34,097 nt of DNA from an uncultured Bacilli bacterium. GTDB lineage: Bacteria; Bacillota_I; Bacilli_A; RF39; UBA660. Position 1 is the first letter of the stretch, and each line of letters starts with the position of its first letter. The notes under the pieces were generated by a model. The model was not told the origin of the DNA and made no database searches. It saw only the letters and a list, made by a program, of their open reading frames with translations. The stretch is taken from positions 1 through 34,097 of the forward strand of contig CANQIN010000007.1 in the NCBI GenBank assembly GCA_947623995.1. Direction: 5' to 3'. The translations under genes and the position numbers were made by a program. Shown here one piece after another: positions 17,348 through 27,614 of this stretch.

Positions 17348-17376
17348 ATTATATCATGGTTAACAATATAAAACAA
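17348..17376 (-). promoter_or_regulatory. putative internal sigma-A promoter TTGTTT-N17-TATAAT (extended -10 TGA) upstream of GT4
   Basis: -10 17348-17353; -35 17371-17376; ATG at 17321. Confidence 0.5.
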
Positions 17377-17418
17377 CAAAAGAAAAGTACAGAAATTTTG
17401 GGAATTTTATGAACTTTT

Positions 17419-17800
17419 TTATATTTTATCAATTTTTAACTTTTTCATTAAGTTCTCTATATTTTTTTGAGGATTAATATTATTCTTTAGATATTGTTGA
17501 CATTCATTGGCTATTTGTTCATATTGTTTTTTTGAACTTGTATATAATTTCATAATTTTTTCTTTTAAATCATCTTTGTCTTTTAAAGTATATAATAATT
17601 ATTGTTGCATTTTATTAAAGCAATATGTTTTTATAATATTAAAATTTTAACTATTATTACTAAATTTTAATTTAGGAAACATTCTTGATATTCTAAAATA
17701 AGTTTTAGAAACTCCTGACTAATTAATTTAACATTTCCATATTTTTTTTAATTCTTCATACAACCATAATTTATTTATCACATATTTTTAAAGAGCAATC
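17419..17800 (-). pseudogene. debris of degraded glycan-biosynthesis gene(s)
   Basis: Minus strand LYTLKDKDDLKEKIMKLYTSSKKQYEQIANECQQYLKNNINPQKNIENLMKKLKIDKI* resembles a GT4 C-terminus with no N-terminus; upstream fragments NKLWLYEELKKIWKC* and VKLISQEFLKLILEYQECFLN*. Confidence 0.55.
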
Positions 17801-17859
17801 ATATAATAAAACAAAATTATTCATAACTAAACATCACCACTTTCTATTTAAAAAAATTG

Positions 17860-19404
17860 TTATGATTCTATTTTTCTTTTATTAAAAATCTTATTTTTAA
17901 ATAATGTTATAAAATAATTCATATCTTCTGTTTTACCAAAAAAGATTATAAATATAATTAAGTATACAATTGAAATTATTAATATTTTTATAATAAAGCC
18001 TACTAAATTACCCATAAATATTCTTTGAATTATTAAATTTGATATAATATAACAAATGGAGAAAAAGCAAAACCATTTAAATAGTAATTTATAATAATTT
18101 AAAGGATTTTTTTTAAAGCCAAATTTATAAACTGAATAAATATCAACCATATATGTTATTCCACGACATATAATAGTAGCAAATAAAAGTCCCGCAATAC
18201 CAAATGGTTTAACTAAGACGAAATCTAAAATTATATTTAAAATAGCTGCAATTAAAAAGAATATCTTATATTGCGAAAATAAACCTAAAGCTGTTCTTGT
18301 TGTATATAAAGGATAATGTATTGATCTTAAATATAATTCAATTATTAGTATAATAATTATTGAATTACTTAAAAAAAACTCGTTATTAAGCCAAATGTTA
18401 GTTACAAATTCTTGCAATAAAATTATCATACCTACACATATATAAGTATATATAGCTGCATTTAAAAAAAACATCTTAAACAAAACATTTTCAGTTTTAG
18501 TTTCACTATCTTTAGATACACCAAGATTTCCAATTGAGGCCGTTATTGAATAAAAAATTTTATTCATCATTGTGTTTATCATTGAAATTATTAAGGAATA
18601 GTTTGAAAGTATTCCAACATATTTTATTCCTATAAAAGATGATATAAAAATATTATCAGTTCCTCCAAACGCAACACTTGCAACTTTTGTCATTACTAAT
18701 CCTTTAGTATCTCTTTTTAAATTTTGAACTTCTTGTTTACTAAGTTTTCCTTTGACTTTATTATTTAAAAATTTATATTTTTTTGAAACATACATAGAAC
18801 ACAAAACATTATTTAATATTCCAAAAATTATTGATAATAAAAAATAAAATACAAAATTTTCAAAAACAATTAAAACTATACATTGAAAGATATTCATAAC
18901 TAAATTAGTAATTTCTGTAAATAAACTTACAATATAATCTTTTTGATCTGCAGTTAATAATGTTTTTTTATAAACAAATAAATATGATGTTAATGTTTGA
19001 ATTAAATAAAGTACATATAATAATATTAAACTTTCTTTAACGTTAGGAGCTTCCACTAAATATTTTAAAAAAGGTATTACTCCTATTCCTAATACTAATA
19101 TAATTAACATTATAGCACTATATATTTTTTTATATAACCTTACATATAAATTTACTTTATTATAATCCTCATCAGCAAGAGGTTTATATAAATGATAAAC
19201 TAAACTACTACCAAGCCCTAATTCAGCAAAAGATAATATAGTTAATATATTAGAGAATAATCCCCCTATTCCCAAATATTCAGCACCTAATTTTTGAGTA
19301 AAAATTGTTCTACACACAAAAGAGACTATTAAATACATAATATAACAAATCATTGTTATAGTTGTATTTTTTATTGCATTATTAGTTCTAGATTCTTTCT
19401 TCAT
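17860..19404 (-). CDS. polysaccharide flippase (Wzx/PST family)
   Basis: Multi-TM; FTQKLGAEYLGIGGLFSNILTILSFAELGLGSSLVYHLYKPLAD. Confidence 0.93.
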   Translation of the reverse strand: MKKESRTNNAIKNTTITMICYIMYLIVSFVCRTIFTQKLGAEYLGIGGLFSNILTILSFAELGLGSSLVYHLYKPLADEDYNKVNLYVRLYKKIYSAIMLIILVLGIGVIPFLKYLVEAPNVKESLILLYVLYLIQTLTSYLFVYKKTLLTADQKDYIVSLFTEITNLVMNIFQCIVLIVFENFVFYFLLSIIFGILNNVLCSMYVSKKYKFLNNKVKGKLSKQEVQNLKRDTKGLVMTKVASVAFGGTDNIFISSFIGIKYVGILSNYSLIISMINTMMNKIFYSITASIGNLGVSKDSETKTENVLFKMFFLNAAIYTYICVGMIILLQEFVTNIWLNNEFFLSNSIIIILIIELYLRSIHYPLYTTRTALGLFSQYKIFFLIAAILNIILDFVLVKPFGIAGLLFATIICRGITYMVDIYSVYKFGFKKNPLNYYKLLFKWFCFFSICYIISNLIIQRIFMGNLVGFIIKILIISIVYLIIFIIFFGKTEDMNYFITLFKNKIFNKRKIES

Positions 19405-19504
19405 ACTAATTCTTTCCTTTCAAAAGTAATCAAGAATACAGTTATACTTTATATCAGCTTGATAAAAATTACAATAATAAATAACTTTTTTAGAAATAAA
19501 ATCA

Positions 19505-20590
19505 TTAATTATTTTCCTCTAATATTTTTTTTAAATTATTAATTGATTTACAACGTAAATCAGATATTTTTTTATTAATATTTTTAAAATCACATTCAAT
19601 TTCTGGTATATAATCTCTAGTTAATCTTCTACTTTCTATACCAACAATTTTAGCTATACTTTCCATTCTAGGCGAATTTGATTTGCAATAATACATAAAG
19701 TTAGTATTATAATTTATAGAAAATAGTATCCCATGATATGACGCAGTAACAACTAATTCAGCATGGTGAATGTAATATAAAAATTCGCCAATAGTTGCAT
19801 TAGGTACACAAGTAAAATTCTCTATATCTTTCTTCAAGTGTCCTAAAAATATAACGTGATAATTATTTTCTTTAGCAATTTTTTTTGTTGCTTCTAACTC
19901 AATACCATCAGCATCAATAAAATATAATACAATATATTTTTTATTAGGAATTATTAATGGTTTTTCTTCATAATTTTGCCAAAAAGTTTTATCATGTAAT
20001 AAAGTGGGATCAATATCAAAATGAACATCATTTTTCAAAATAGTATTAAAATATTCTTTTGTTTGTAATTCTCTAACAGATAAATATCTAAATCTATCTA
20101 AATTTTTTTTACATACCTCTAAATATTTATCTTCAATTTTATCAACGCCTAAACTTGCAGCATAAGAATACTTTTTATTATCATTAGCAAAGTCCAAATA
20201 ATATGCTGTATCTCCTTTTGAAATATTTAAATTAAATACCATATCACTTCCAACTATAATTTTATCATATTCATTGTTAGCTAAATTTATATTTTCTTTA
20301 TTATAATCCTTTTTTGATAAAATAATATTTTGTCTTATAAATTCTTCTATTGTTTTTCGCTTCTTTCTAGAAAGTAAATAACCTCTAATGTCTTTAATAT
20401 AATTAATAAACGATTTATTATTACATTTTGGAAACCTAATATATTCTTTATATTCTAGATAACTATGATAATTTATTATTTCACAATTATATCCTAATTC
20501 AATTATTTTTTTTTCTAAGGCAAAAGACTGTAAAACAGCACCATAATTTGTAGTTGTATGAAAAGTTAATATTCCAATCTTCTTAGTCAT
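19505..20590 (-). CDS. polysaccharide pyruvyl transferase family protein
   Basis: IGILTFHTTTNYGAVLQSFALEKKI; IVGSDMVFN; VTASYHGILFSINYNTNF. Confidence 0.93.
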   Translation of the reverse strand: MTKKIGILTFHTTTNYGAVLQSFALEKKIIELGYNCEIINYHSYLEYKEYIRFPKCNNKSFINYIKDIRGYLLSRKKRKTIEEFIRQNIILSKKDYNKENINLANNEYDKIIVGSDMVFNLNISKGDTAYYLDFANDNKKYSYAASLGVDKIEDKYLEVCKKNLDRFRYLSVRELQTKEYFNTILKNDVHFDIDPTLLHDKTFWQNYEEKPLIIPNKKYIVLYFIDADGIELEATKKIAKENNYHVIFLGHLKKDIENFTCVPNATIGEFLYYIHHAELVVTASYHGILFSINYNTNFMYYCKSNSPRMESIAKIVGIESRRLTRDYIPEIECDFKNINKKISDLRCKSINNLKKILEENN

Positions 20591-20629
20591 TATATTTTTT
20601 TCCTCCTATTATTTTTTTATAAATGTCAA

Positions 20630-21763
20630 TCACTTTATTTTTTTATTTTTAATGATTTGATCTATATAATTTTCCCATTTATTGTATATAACATTATAAG
20701 ATAAATTTTCTCTTATTTTTTTGGCATTCTTGCCAATTAAATTAGCAAAATTATTATCATTAACTATTTTTTCTAATCCTTTTACTAATGATTCAACATC
20801 ATTTTTTGAAATTAATATTCCATTTTCATTATTTATAATTAACTCTTTTGCTCCTCCACCATAAAAATCAGTTGTTATACATGGTATTCCCATGCACATT
20901 GCTTCTATTAAAGAATTGGGCATTCCTTCATAATCTGATGTCATTACAAAAGCTTTAGCATTAGAAATTTTACTATCAATATTTTTAACATATCCCATAA
21001 AAAAAACTTTATCATTTAAATTATATTTATTTACAATTTCTTTAAGCATTTCTTCTTGTGGACCTTTTCCATATATTTCTAGTTTATAATTAGGATATTT
21101 TAAAGAAAATTTATAAAAAGCATCTAGTAACATTTTATAATTTTTTTGTTTATCTAATCTTCCAACTGCTACAATCTTATCTTCTATTAACTTTTCATTT
21201 CTTAAAGAAAATGTAATATCTTTATTAATTGCATTAGGTATAACAATTTGATTTTTATTAGGATACCATTTACCTATTTCTTTGGTTTGAACTACTAAAC
21301 CATCACATCTTTTAGAAGCATATTTCATAATTAATTTTTCATAAAGTTTATAAGTAGAAGGATTATTTCTTTCAGAAATAATTACTTTTCCATGAATATA
21401 TTTTTTTAAACTAATAAGTAAAAAAATAGTTATTGGAAGCATTACAATATAACAATCAATATCATTATTATTTAAAATATATTTTTTTAAATTTTTATAT
21501 CTTAATATAGTATCATGTATTTTATTTTTTCTTTCTTTTTTATTAATCAAATAAATTCTATTAATATTTTTATTTAATTCATAATTATCTTTAACATCAG
21601 ACATTGTTATAAGATTAACAATATAGTCTTTTTGATATAAATAATTTGCTAAATTACAGGTAACTCTTTCTGCTCCACCGCCAGTTAAACTTCCTATAAA
21701 AAGAGTAATTTTTTTTCTTTCATGCTCCATATTTAACACCTTTCTGCAACAAAAGTATAGCAT
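20630..21763 (-). CDS. family 4 glycosyltransferase (likely start 21730 by SD)
   Basis: LFIGSLTGGGAERVTCNLANYL; VAVGRLDKQKNYKMLLDAF; TSDYEGMPNSLIEAMCMGIPCITTD. Confidence 0.93.
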   Translation of the reverse strand: MLYFCCRKVLNMEHERKKITLFIGSLTGGGAERVTCNLANYLYQKDYIVNLITMSDVKDNYELNKNINRIYLINKKERKNKIHDTILRYKNLKKYILNNNDIDCYIVMLPITIFLLISLKKYIHGKVIISERNNPSTYKLYEKLIMKYASKRCDGLVVQTKEIGKWYPNKNQIVIPNAINKDITFSLRNEKLIEDKIVAVGRLDKQKNYKMLLDAFYKFSLKYPNYKLEIYGKGPQEEMLKEIVNKYNLNDKVFFMGYVKNIDSKISNAKAFVMTSDYEGMPNSLIEAMCMGIPCITTDFYGGGAKELIINNENGILISKNDVESLVKGLEKIVNDNNFANLIGKNAKKIRENLSYNVIYNKWENYIDQIIKNKKIK

Positions 21764-21784
21764 ATTAATATTTAAAAAACAAAT

Positions 21785-22621
21785 TTAGTCTGTATGCTTT
21801 CTTAAGAAAGTATTATAAAAAAAACTTCTTAAATCACTAGGGAAAATAGCAATTAATGTTCTTTCAATTACATTAATAATAAACTCAAAATAATTAATTG
21901 TCCCTAACTTTAAAATTTTCTTTTCAAAAAAAATTATATTTTTAACATAATTAAATCCCCCTCTTCTTTTAAACATACTTTTTCCTGCCCTAACATCAAC
22001 TAAACATTCTTGAATATTATATCCTTTATACTTTTTTAAAACTTTACACCATAAATAATAATCTTCAAAATATCTAACATCTTCATAACTTCCTACTTCT
22101 AAAATAATTGATTTTCTATAAGCAACACTCATATGATTAAAAGGATTCCGTTTTTTTACATATTTTGAAATCTCTAAAGAAGTTTCTGGAACAGATTTAA
22201 TACTTAAAGAGTTTTCCATATTTTCATCAAATTCTTCTATATTTGTTCCAACAATTGCAATATCTTTATCTTTAAAAACTTTTATTTGTTTTTCAAAACG
22301 ATTATTCTTAGAAATATCATCTGTATCCATTCTAAAAACAATATCATATTTACAAGCTTTTAAACCATCATTTAAAGCTAAACCAAGTCCTCGATTTTCT
22401 GAAAAAGCTAATATATTTAGAATATTTGGATATTCTTTTTTTACTTTATTAATAACTTCTTCAAGTTCTTTATTTAACTTACCGTCTTTTACCAACAATA
22501 CTTCATTAGGCATTAAAGTTTGATTTAAAACGCTATATAATGCTTGTTCTAAATATTGTGGCTTTTCTTTATCATATACAGACATTAATACAGAAAACTT
22601 TTCCATAAACAAAAACCTCAC
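21785..22621 (-). CDS. family 2 glycosyltransferase
   Basis: FSVLMSVYDKEKPQYLEQALYSVLNQTLMPNEVLLVKDG; FRMDTDDISKNNR. Confidence 0.93.
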   Translation of the reverse strand: MRFLFMEKFSVLMSVYDKEKPQYLEQALYSVLNQTLMPNEVLLVKDGKLNKELEEVINKVKKEYPNILNILAFSENRGLGLALNDGLKACKYDIVFRMDTDDISKNNRFEKQIKVFKDKDIAIVGTNIEEFDENMENSLSIKSVPETSLEISKYVKKRNPFNHMSVAYRKSIILEVGSYEDVRYFEDYYLWCKVLKKYKGYNIQECLVDVRAGKSMFKRRGGFNYVKNIIFFEKKILKLGTINYFEFIINVIERTLIAIFPSDLRSFFYNTFLRKHTD

Positions 22622-23721
22622 TCTTTATTTTGTTCTAATAATTTAAGATATTTATCTTGTAAAATTTTAGTTGCATTTTGAATTTCAAATTGATTATTTG
22701 TAACAACATTATCATTTCGATTATATTTTGCTTTTTCATTTATTTTTTTGGCCCATTCTTTAGCTGAAAGATTTAAAGATAAAAAGTAACAATTATTTGA
22801 TATTTTTACTTCTTCCGTAATACTATCAGAGAAAAAGCATTCTAACTTAGCATATTGAGCTTCAACTCCTGTCAAAGGTAAGCCTTCAAAAAAAGATGGT
22901 AAAAGAAATATATCCATAGCTTGATATATATTATAAACATCTTTTCTAACACCTAAAAATATGACATTTTTACAGAACGCTTTTTCTTTTACCATATTTT
23001 TTATTTCTTGTTCAAGTTTACCTTTACCAACTAAAATTAATTTATAATTATGATTAATATTATATAGTTCTTCAAATATTTCAATAATAAATTTATGATT
23101 TTTTTGTTGTTCAAATCTTCCAACATTTCCAATAACAATATCATTGTTATTTAATTTTAATTCTTTTCTAATTTCTTTTCTTTTTTTCTCGTTATATTGA
23201 AATTTTTCTGTTTCTATTCCATTAGGTATAAATTCAAAATTACTATTTTTTCCAAATAAATATTCTCCTGCTAATTTTGAACAGGCATAATAATAATTAG
23301 CTGGATATTTGTTAAGTTTAAATCCAAAACCTTTTATATATCCTTTTATATTATTTTCATGATTAGTACCATGAGCATGAGTTATTCTAACAGGAACACC
23401 ATATTTTTTAGCTACACCCAAATATAAAAAACCAACGCTGGTTAGATGACCATGAATAATTTTATATTCTTTATGTTCTTTAAAAAAATTATTTAAGTCT
23501 TTTATATATTTAAATATATTTTTATCATCTAAGAAAGAAAAACGGTATATCTTACCACCCATTTTTTCTATTTCATCATCAAAATCAGATTTTTCCATAT
23601 GATGGGTTATAAAATCAAATTGAATTTTATTTCTATCTATATTTCTATAAATATTCATTATTAAGTTTTCTAAACCGCCCTGATGCATAGCAGAAACAAC
23701 TTGTAATATTCTAATCATCAT
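22618..23721 (-). CDS. family 4 glycosyltransferase
   Basis: RILQVVSAMHQGGLENLIMNIYRNID; IGNVGRFEQQKNHKFIIEIF; PSFFEGLPLTGVEAQ. Confidence 0.93.
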   Translation of the reverse strand: MMIRILQVVSAMHQGGLENLIMNIYRNIDRNKIQFDFITHHMEKSDFDDEIEKMGGKIYRFSFLDDKNIFKYIKDLNNFFKEHKEYKIIHGHLTSVGFLYLGVAKKYGVPVRITHAHGTNHENNIKGYIKGFGFKLNKYPANYYYACSKLAGEYLFGKNSNFEFIPNGIETEKFQYNEKKRKEIRKELKLNNNDIVIGNVGRFEQQKNHKFIIEIFEELYNINHNYKLILVGKGKLEQEIKNMVKEKAFCKNVIFLGVRKDVYNIYQAMDIFLLPSFFEGLPLTGVEAQYAKLECFFSDSITEEVKISNNCYFLSLNLSAKEWAKKINEKAKYNRNDNVVTNNQFEIQNATKILQDKYLKLLEQNKE

Positions 23722-23731
23722 TACCTCCTAA

Positions 23732-25522
23732 TTATTTTTTTATAGCATCAATAATTTTTTTAGCTCTTTCTTGACCAAAACTTTTTTTTACTATTTCTTT
23801 TGCACTTCTCATTACTTCTGATTTTAAGCTTTTTGGTCGATTATATTTTAAAATATCATGAATAGTATCAGCATCAGTTTTCATTTCGGTAAACACTTCA
23901 AATAATATTGGTTCTTCACTATTAATAAAAGTATCTAAATTTTTATCAAAACTTTCTTTATCATTAGCAGTAATATATTTAATTGAATTTGATTTAACCC
24001 AACCTTCTGCTGTTACATTATGCCTAGCTGATGTGTGTAAATCACTATATTTATCTTGCCATATGTGATTATAATAAAATTCAGAACCACCATGATTATT
24101 TATTAAAAGAATATGTACTTTTTTAGGAATAGAATTTATTCTTAATGCATTCATATCATAAAAGAATGCTAAATCACCTATTATTAAGAAGGCATCTTTA
24201 GAAGGTGATGCTACAGCTTGTCCTAAAAAAGATGATAAACATCCATCAATTCCATGTGTTCCAATATTTGCATATGTATTAATTTTTTCATTAATTTTAA
24301 AGAAATTAGTAATTCTAATACTATCATTAATACTTAAATGCAAAATACTATTGCTCTTTATTTTTTCTACAACATTTTTAATTGCATAAACATGTGAATA
24401 TGGTATTTCTGGAAATACTACTTTATCAGAATTTTCTTTAAATATATTATAGTAATTCATATTATTTTTAGAAAGATTATTTTGATTAAATTTTTCAAAA
24501 AATAATTCAGGCTTACATTCAAATACATTAGTTATACTTTTAAATGGATCAATTATTTCTCCACTTTCGTTTATAAGCCAGTGTTCAAATTTACCACAAT
24601 TATTTTTTAATTCGGCTTTTATTGATGAAAAAATTTGCCCACCATATGAAATAACAATATCAGGAAGAACTTTATTCGTAATATCTGAATTAATAAAATT
24701 AGTATCCATAAACGCTACACTATTAAAGCTATTTTCAATGTCAACATTTGACATATAATCAACAACTATTATTGAATTATATTTTTTAAAAAAATCTTCT
24801 AATCCTTTTTTTAATTTATCACTGACTTGATTTTTTTGTCCACAAATAACCATTATTCTTTGAGCTTTTTTTAATTTTTCAACCATTTCATTCCAAAGGC
24901 TTACATTATCTATTTCAATTCTATTAATTTTTTTAGCTATTGGAAGATTTGAAACATTAAAAGTCCTATTGTAAGTATCCGTTGGAACATTAATATGTAT
25001 TGGACCAGTCTTACCATTATGATTTAATTCTAACAAAGCCTCATTTAATAATCTTACACAAAATATTTCATCATTTTTGTTATTAACAATTGGTAAATTT
25101 ACTGATTTTTTAACATGTCTATCGTACATTCCAACTTGATCTATCATTTGATCTTCCCATTGTCCAAGCATTCTTGGGTCTCTATCACTTGTTAAGACAA
25201 TTAATGGAACTCCTTGATAATAAGCCTCAGCAACTGCTGGCCAATAATTACATGTAGCAGTTGAAGATGTACATGATATAACAACAGGTTCATTTAATTC
25301 TTGCGCTAAACCTAGTGCAAAATATCCCGCACTTCTTTCATCCACTACTGAGTAGCATTTAAAATAATCATCTTTTTCTACTGAATGGACAAATGGTACA
25401 TTTCTAGAACCAGCAGATAAAACACAATGTTTTACTCCATATTGTTTTAATAATGATATTATAAGTTGATAACTTTTTACTTCTGTATACATAATTAATT
25501 CCTCCTTAATCCCAGTCATCAT
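23732..25522 (-). CDS. MenD-like thiamine-diphosphate-dependent enzyme (likely start 25492)
   Basis: CVLSAGSRNVPFV; VVDERSAGYFALGLAQELNEPVVISCTSSTATCNYWPAVAEAYYQGVPLIVLTSDRDPRMLG; GTHGIDGCLSSFLGQA; SD AAGGAGG precedes MYTEVKSYQ. Confidence 0.88.
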   Translation of the reverse strand: MMTGIKEELIMYTEVKSYQLIISLLKQYGVKHCVLSAGSRNVPFVHSVEKDDYFKCYSVVDERSAGYFALGLAQELNEPVVISCTSSTATCNYWPAVAEAYYQGVPLIVLTSDRDPRMLGQWEDQMIDQVGMYDRHVKKSVNLPIVNNKNDEIFCVRLLNEALLELNHNGKTGPIHINVPTDTYNRTFNVSNLPIAKKINRIEIDNVSLWNEMVEKLKKAQRIMVICGQKNQVSDKLKKGLEDFFKKYNSIIVVDYMSNVDIENSFNSVAFMDTNFINSDITNKVLPDIVISYGGQIFSSIKAELKNNCGKFEHWLINESGEIIDPFKSITNVFECKPELFFEKFNQNNLSKNNMNYYNIFKENSDKVVFPEIPYSHVYAIKNVVEKIKSNSILHLSINDSIRITNFFKINEKINTYANIGTHGIDGCLSSFLGQAVASPSKDAFLIIGDLAFFYDMNALRINSIPKKVHILLINNHGGSEFYYNHIWQDKYSDLHTSARHNVTAEGWVKSNSIKYITANDKESFDKNLDTFINSEEPILFEVFTEMKTDADTIHDILKYNRPKSLKSEVMRSAKEIVKKSFGQERAKKIIDAIKK

Positions 25523-26363
25523 ATGTTAAATTACCACAACCACCAGTTGCTAAAAGCGTATCCCCATCAACCATTCTTGCTAAATCACTTACTAAAATAA
25601 CAGATAAAGATGCTATTTCTTCAGGCGTAGCATATCTACCTATTGGCGAAGATGGTCTATTTATATTATCATCACCATCTAAAATCATGCTAGTTGCTGT
25701 TGGTCCTGGGGCAATACTATTAACAACTATATTTTTAGAACTTAATTCCTTAGCTAAACCTTTAGTAAATGCTCTAATACCCCATTTAGCAAGTTGGTAT
25801 GAAGTTGTAGCTGGCCTTACTGATGATGATGAAGAAACGTTTAATATATTCCCTTTAATTTTATTATCAATCATATATTTTGCAACTACTTTTGTTAAAA
25901 AATAAGTACCTTTTAGATTGGTATTAATAACATTATCAAAATCTTCTTCTGTAGAATTCCAAAAAGATGTCTTATTTATCACTCCGGCATTATTAACTAA
26001 AATATCTATTTTTTTATTATTTATATTGTCTAAAATATTTTTAAATTTTTTATCAATATCTTTTATATTACTATTATCTAAATTAAATCCATATACTTCA
26101 GAATCTAAATTATTTTCTTTCAATTTTTTTACAGCTTCATTAATTTTATTAATATTTCTACCAGTAATAATCACACATGCTCCATTTTTTAAATAGCAGT
26201 TAGCAATTTCATACCCTATTCCACTTGAACCACCGGTTATTAAAGCAACTCTATCCTTTAATAAATCACCATAAAGGGTTGGAATTGTTACATATTTTTT
26301 TATTGGAAAATATCTTAATATTTCTCTAAAACCTTTTCTAATCGTTTTTACAATTTTTCCCAT
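25506..26363 (-). CDS. short-chain dehydrogenase/reductase
   Basis: VALITGGSSGIGYEIA; NNAG; SSSSSVRP...YQLAK. Confidence 0.93.
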   Translation of the reverse strand: MGKIVKTIRKGFREILRYFPIKKYVTIPTLYGDLLKDRVALITGGSSGIGYEIANCYLKNGACVIITGRNINKINEAVKKLKENNLDSEVYGFNLDNSNIKDIDKKFKNILDNINNKKIDILVNNAGVINKTSFWNSTEEDFDNVINTNLKGTYFLTKVVAKYMIDNKIKGNILNVSSSSSVRPATTSYQLAKWGIRAFTKGLAKELSSKNIVVNSIAPGPTATSMILDGDDNINRPSSPIGRYATPEEIASLSVILVSDLARMVDGDTLLATGGCGNLTYDDWD

Positions 26364-26373
26364 ATCTTTCCTC

Positions 26374-27489
26374 CTAATTTTTTAAGGCATTTTCCAGCCA
26401 CTTTAAAGATTTATTTCTTTCTTGTTCTAATAATTTATTACATTCTTTAAAATTAATATTTTTATCAACAATTGATAAATCGTTCTCATCTTTAGCAACT
26501 CTATTTTCAAGATTACATAATTGTAAAATACTTTGTAATCTTGTGCTAAATTTTTCAGGATAAACAATAATAAAATTAATATTAAAATTTAATGAAAATG
26601 CAGTTGCGTGAAAAGAATCAGTTACAACATAACTAGCATTAGCAAACAATGATAAAAAATCTTCAACTTTAGGTGAACAATACATTTTTCCCTTTTTATA
26701 AAAATCATGTAATTGATAAGTTATATATTTAATAGGCAATCCAGTTTTCATAGATAAGTTATACGCATATTTGTCTATTTTCTGGTTTCTATTTAAATTA
26801 TAAACTAAAATGTATTTCTTAGTTTGAAATTTTTTACTTGCTATTTTTAACCAATCATTTTTATCAAATAGTAAAGTTGGGTCTAAAACTTGTGTGCCTT
26901 CTAAACCTATTTCTTCTAAAATTTTTAAGCCACTTTTTTCTCTTAAGGAAATATTAGAATAACGTTTTAAATAAGGTTTTAGCTGCCTAATTTCTTCTTT
27001 ATTTAAATTTGTTCTTCCAAAACTAGCAGAATAAGCAATTTTATTTTTATCATTAGGTGCAAAAGATAGATAAAAAGGACTATCAAATTTTCCATTCCAT
27101 TCAGAGTTCCAAACCTGGTCACTACCTGTACAATAAATGTCATATTTATCTACTAATTTAAAATCATTATCAGTTTTATAAGTTTTAGAACTAGTATATA
27201 AATATCTGCTAACAAATTTTTTAAAAGAAAAATATCGTTTAATATATGATGGAAAAATAATAATTCTTGCCATTGTTCTTAAAAGAAAACTATTTTCAAA
27301 TTTTGGAGATTTATTTTTAATTCCAAGTAACATTTGATAAATAGTTAATCTTTTAGGATAATAATCAATTAATTCCACATTATATCCCATTTTTTTTATT
27401 ACTTCTTGCAAAGCATATGCTTGCAAGACTGAACCATAATTTCTAACTCTATGTAATGTTATAATACCTACTTTTTCCATCAAACTCAT
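26374..27489 (-). CDS. polysaccharide pyruvyl transferase family protein (second copy)
   Basis: GIITLHRVRNYGSVLQAYALQEVI; CTGSDQVWNSEWNG; VTDSFHATAFSLNFN. Confidence 0.93.
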   Translation of the reverse strand: MSLMEKVGIITLHRVRNYGSVLQAYALQEVIKKMGYNVELIDYYPKRLTIYQMLLGIKNKSPKFENSFLLRTMARIIIFPSYIKRYFSFKKFVSRYLYTSSKTYKTDNDFKLVDKYDIYCTGSDQVWNSEWNGKFDSPFYLSFAPNDKNKIAYSASFGRTNLNKEEIRQLKPYLKRYSNISLREKSGLKILEEIGLEGTQVLDPTLLFDKNDWLKIASKKFQTKKYILVYNLNRNQKIDKYAYNLSMKTGLPIKYITYQLHDFYKKGKMYCSPKVEDFLSLFANASYVVTDSFHATAFSLNFNINFIIVYPEKFSTRLQSILQLCNLENRVAKDENDLSIVDKNINFKECNKLLEQERNKSLKWLENALKN

Positions 27490-27520
27490 TTTCCTTTTAC
27501 TTGATTAAATAATCATTGAA

Positions 27521-27549
27521 ATTATAATATATTACTCTATAAATGTCAA
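27521..27549 (-). promoter_or_regulatory. perfect-consensus sigma-A-type promoter TTGACA-N17-TATAAT inside the EPS locus, with TGTCA/TGACA dyad just upstream
   Basis: -10 27521-27526; -35 27544-27549; adjacent TGTCATTTATTGACA on the + strand. Confidence 0.8.
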
Positions 27550-27614
27550 TTGTCATTTATTGACACATATTTAAATAAAATAGATATGAAATTAAAAAAA
27601 ATTGATTACTTACT

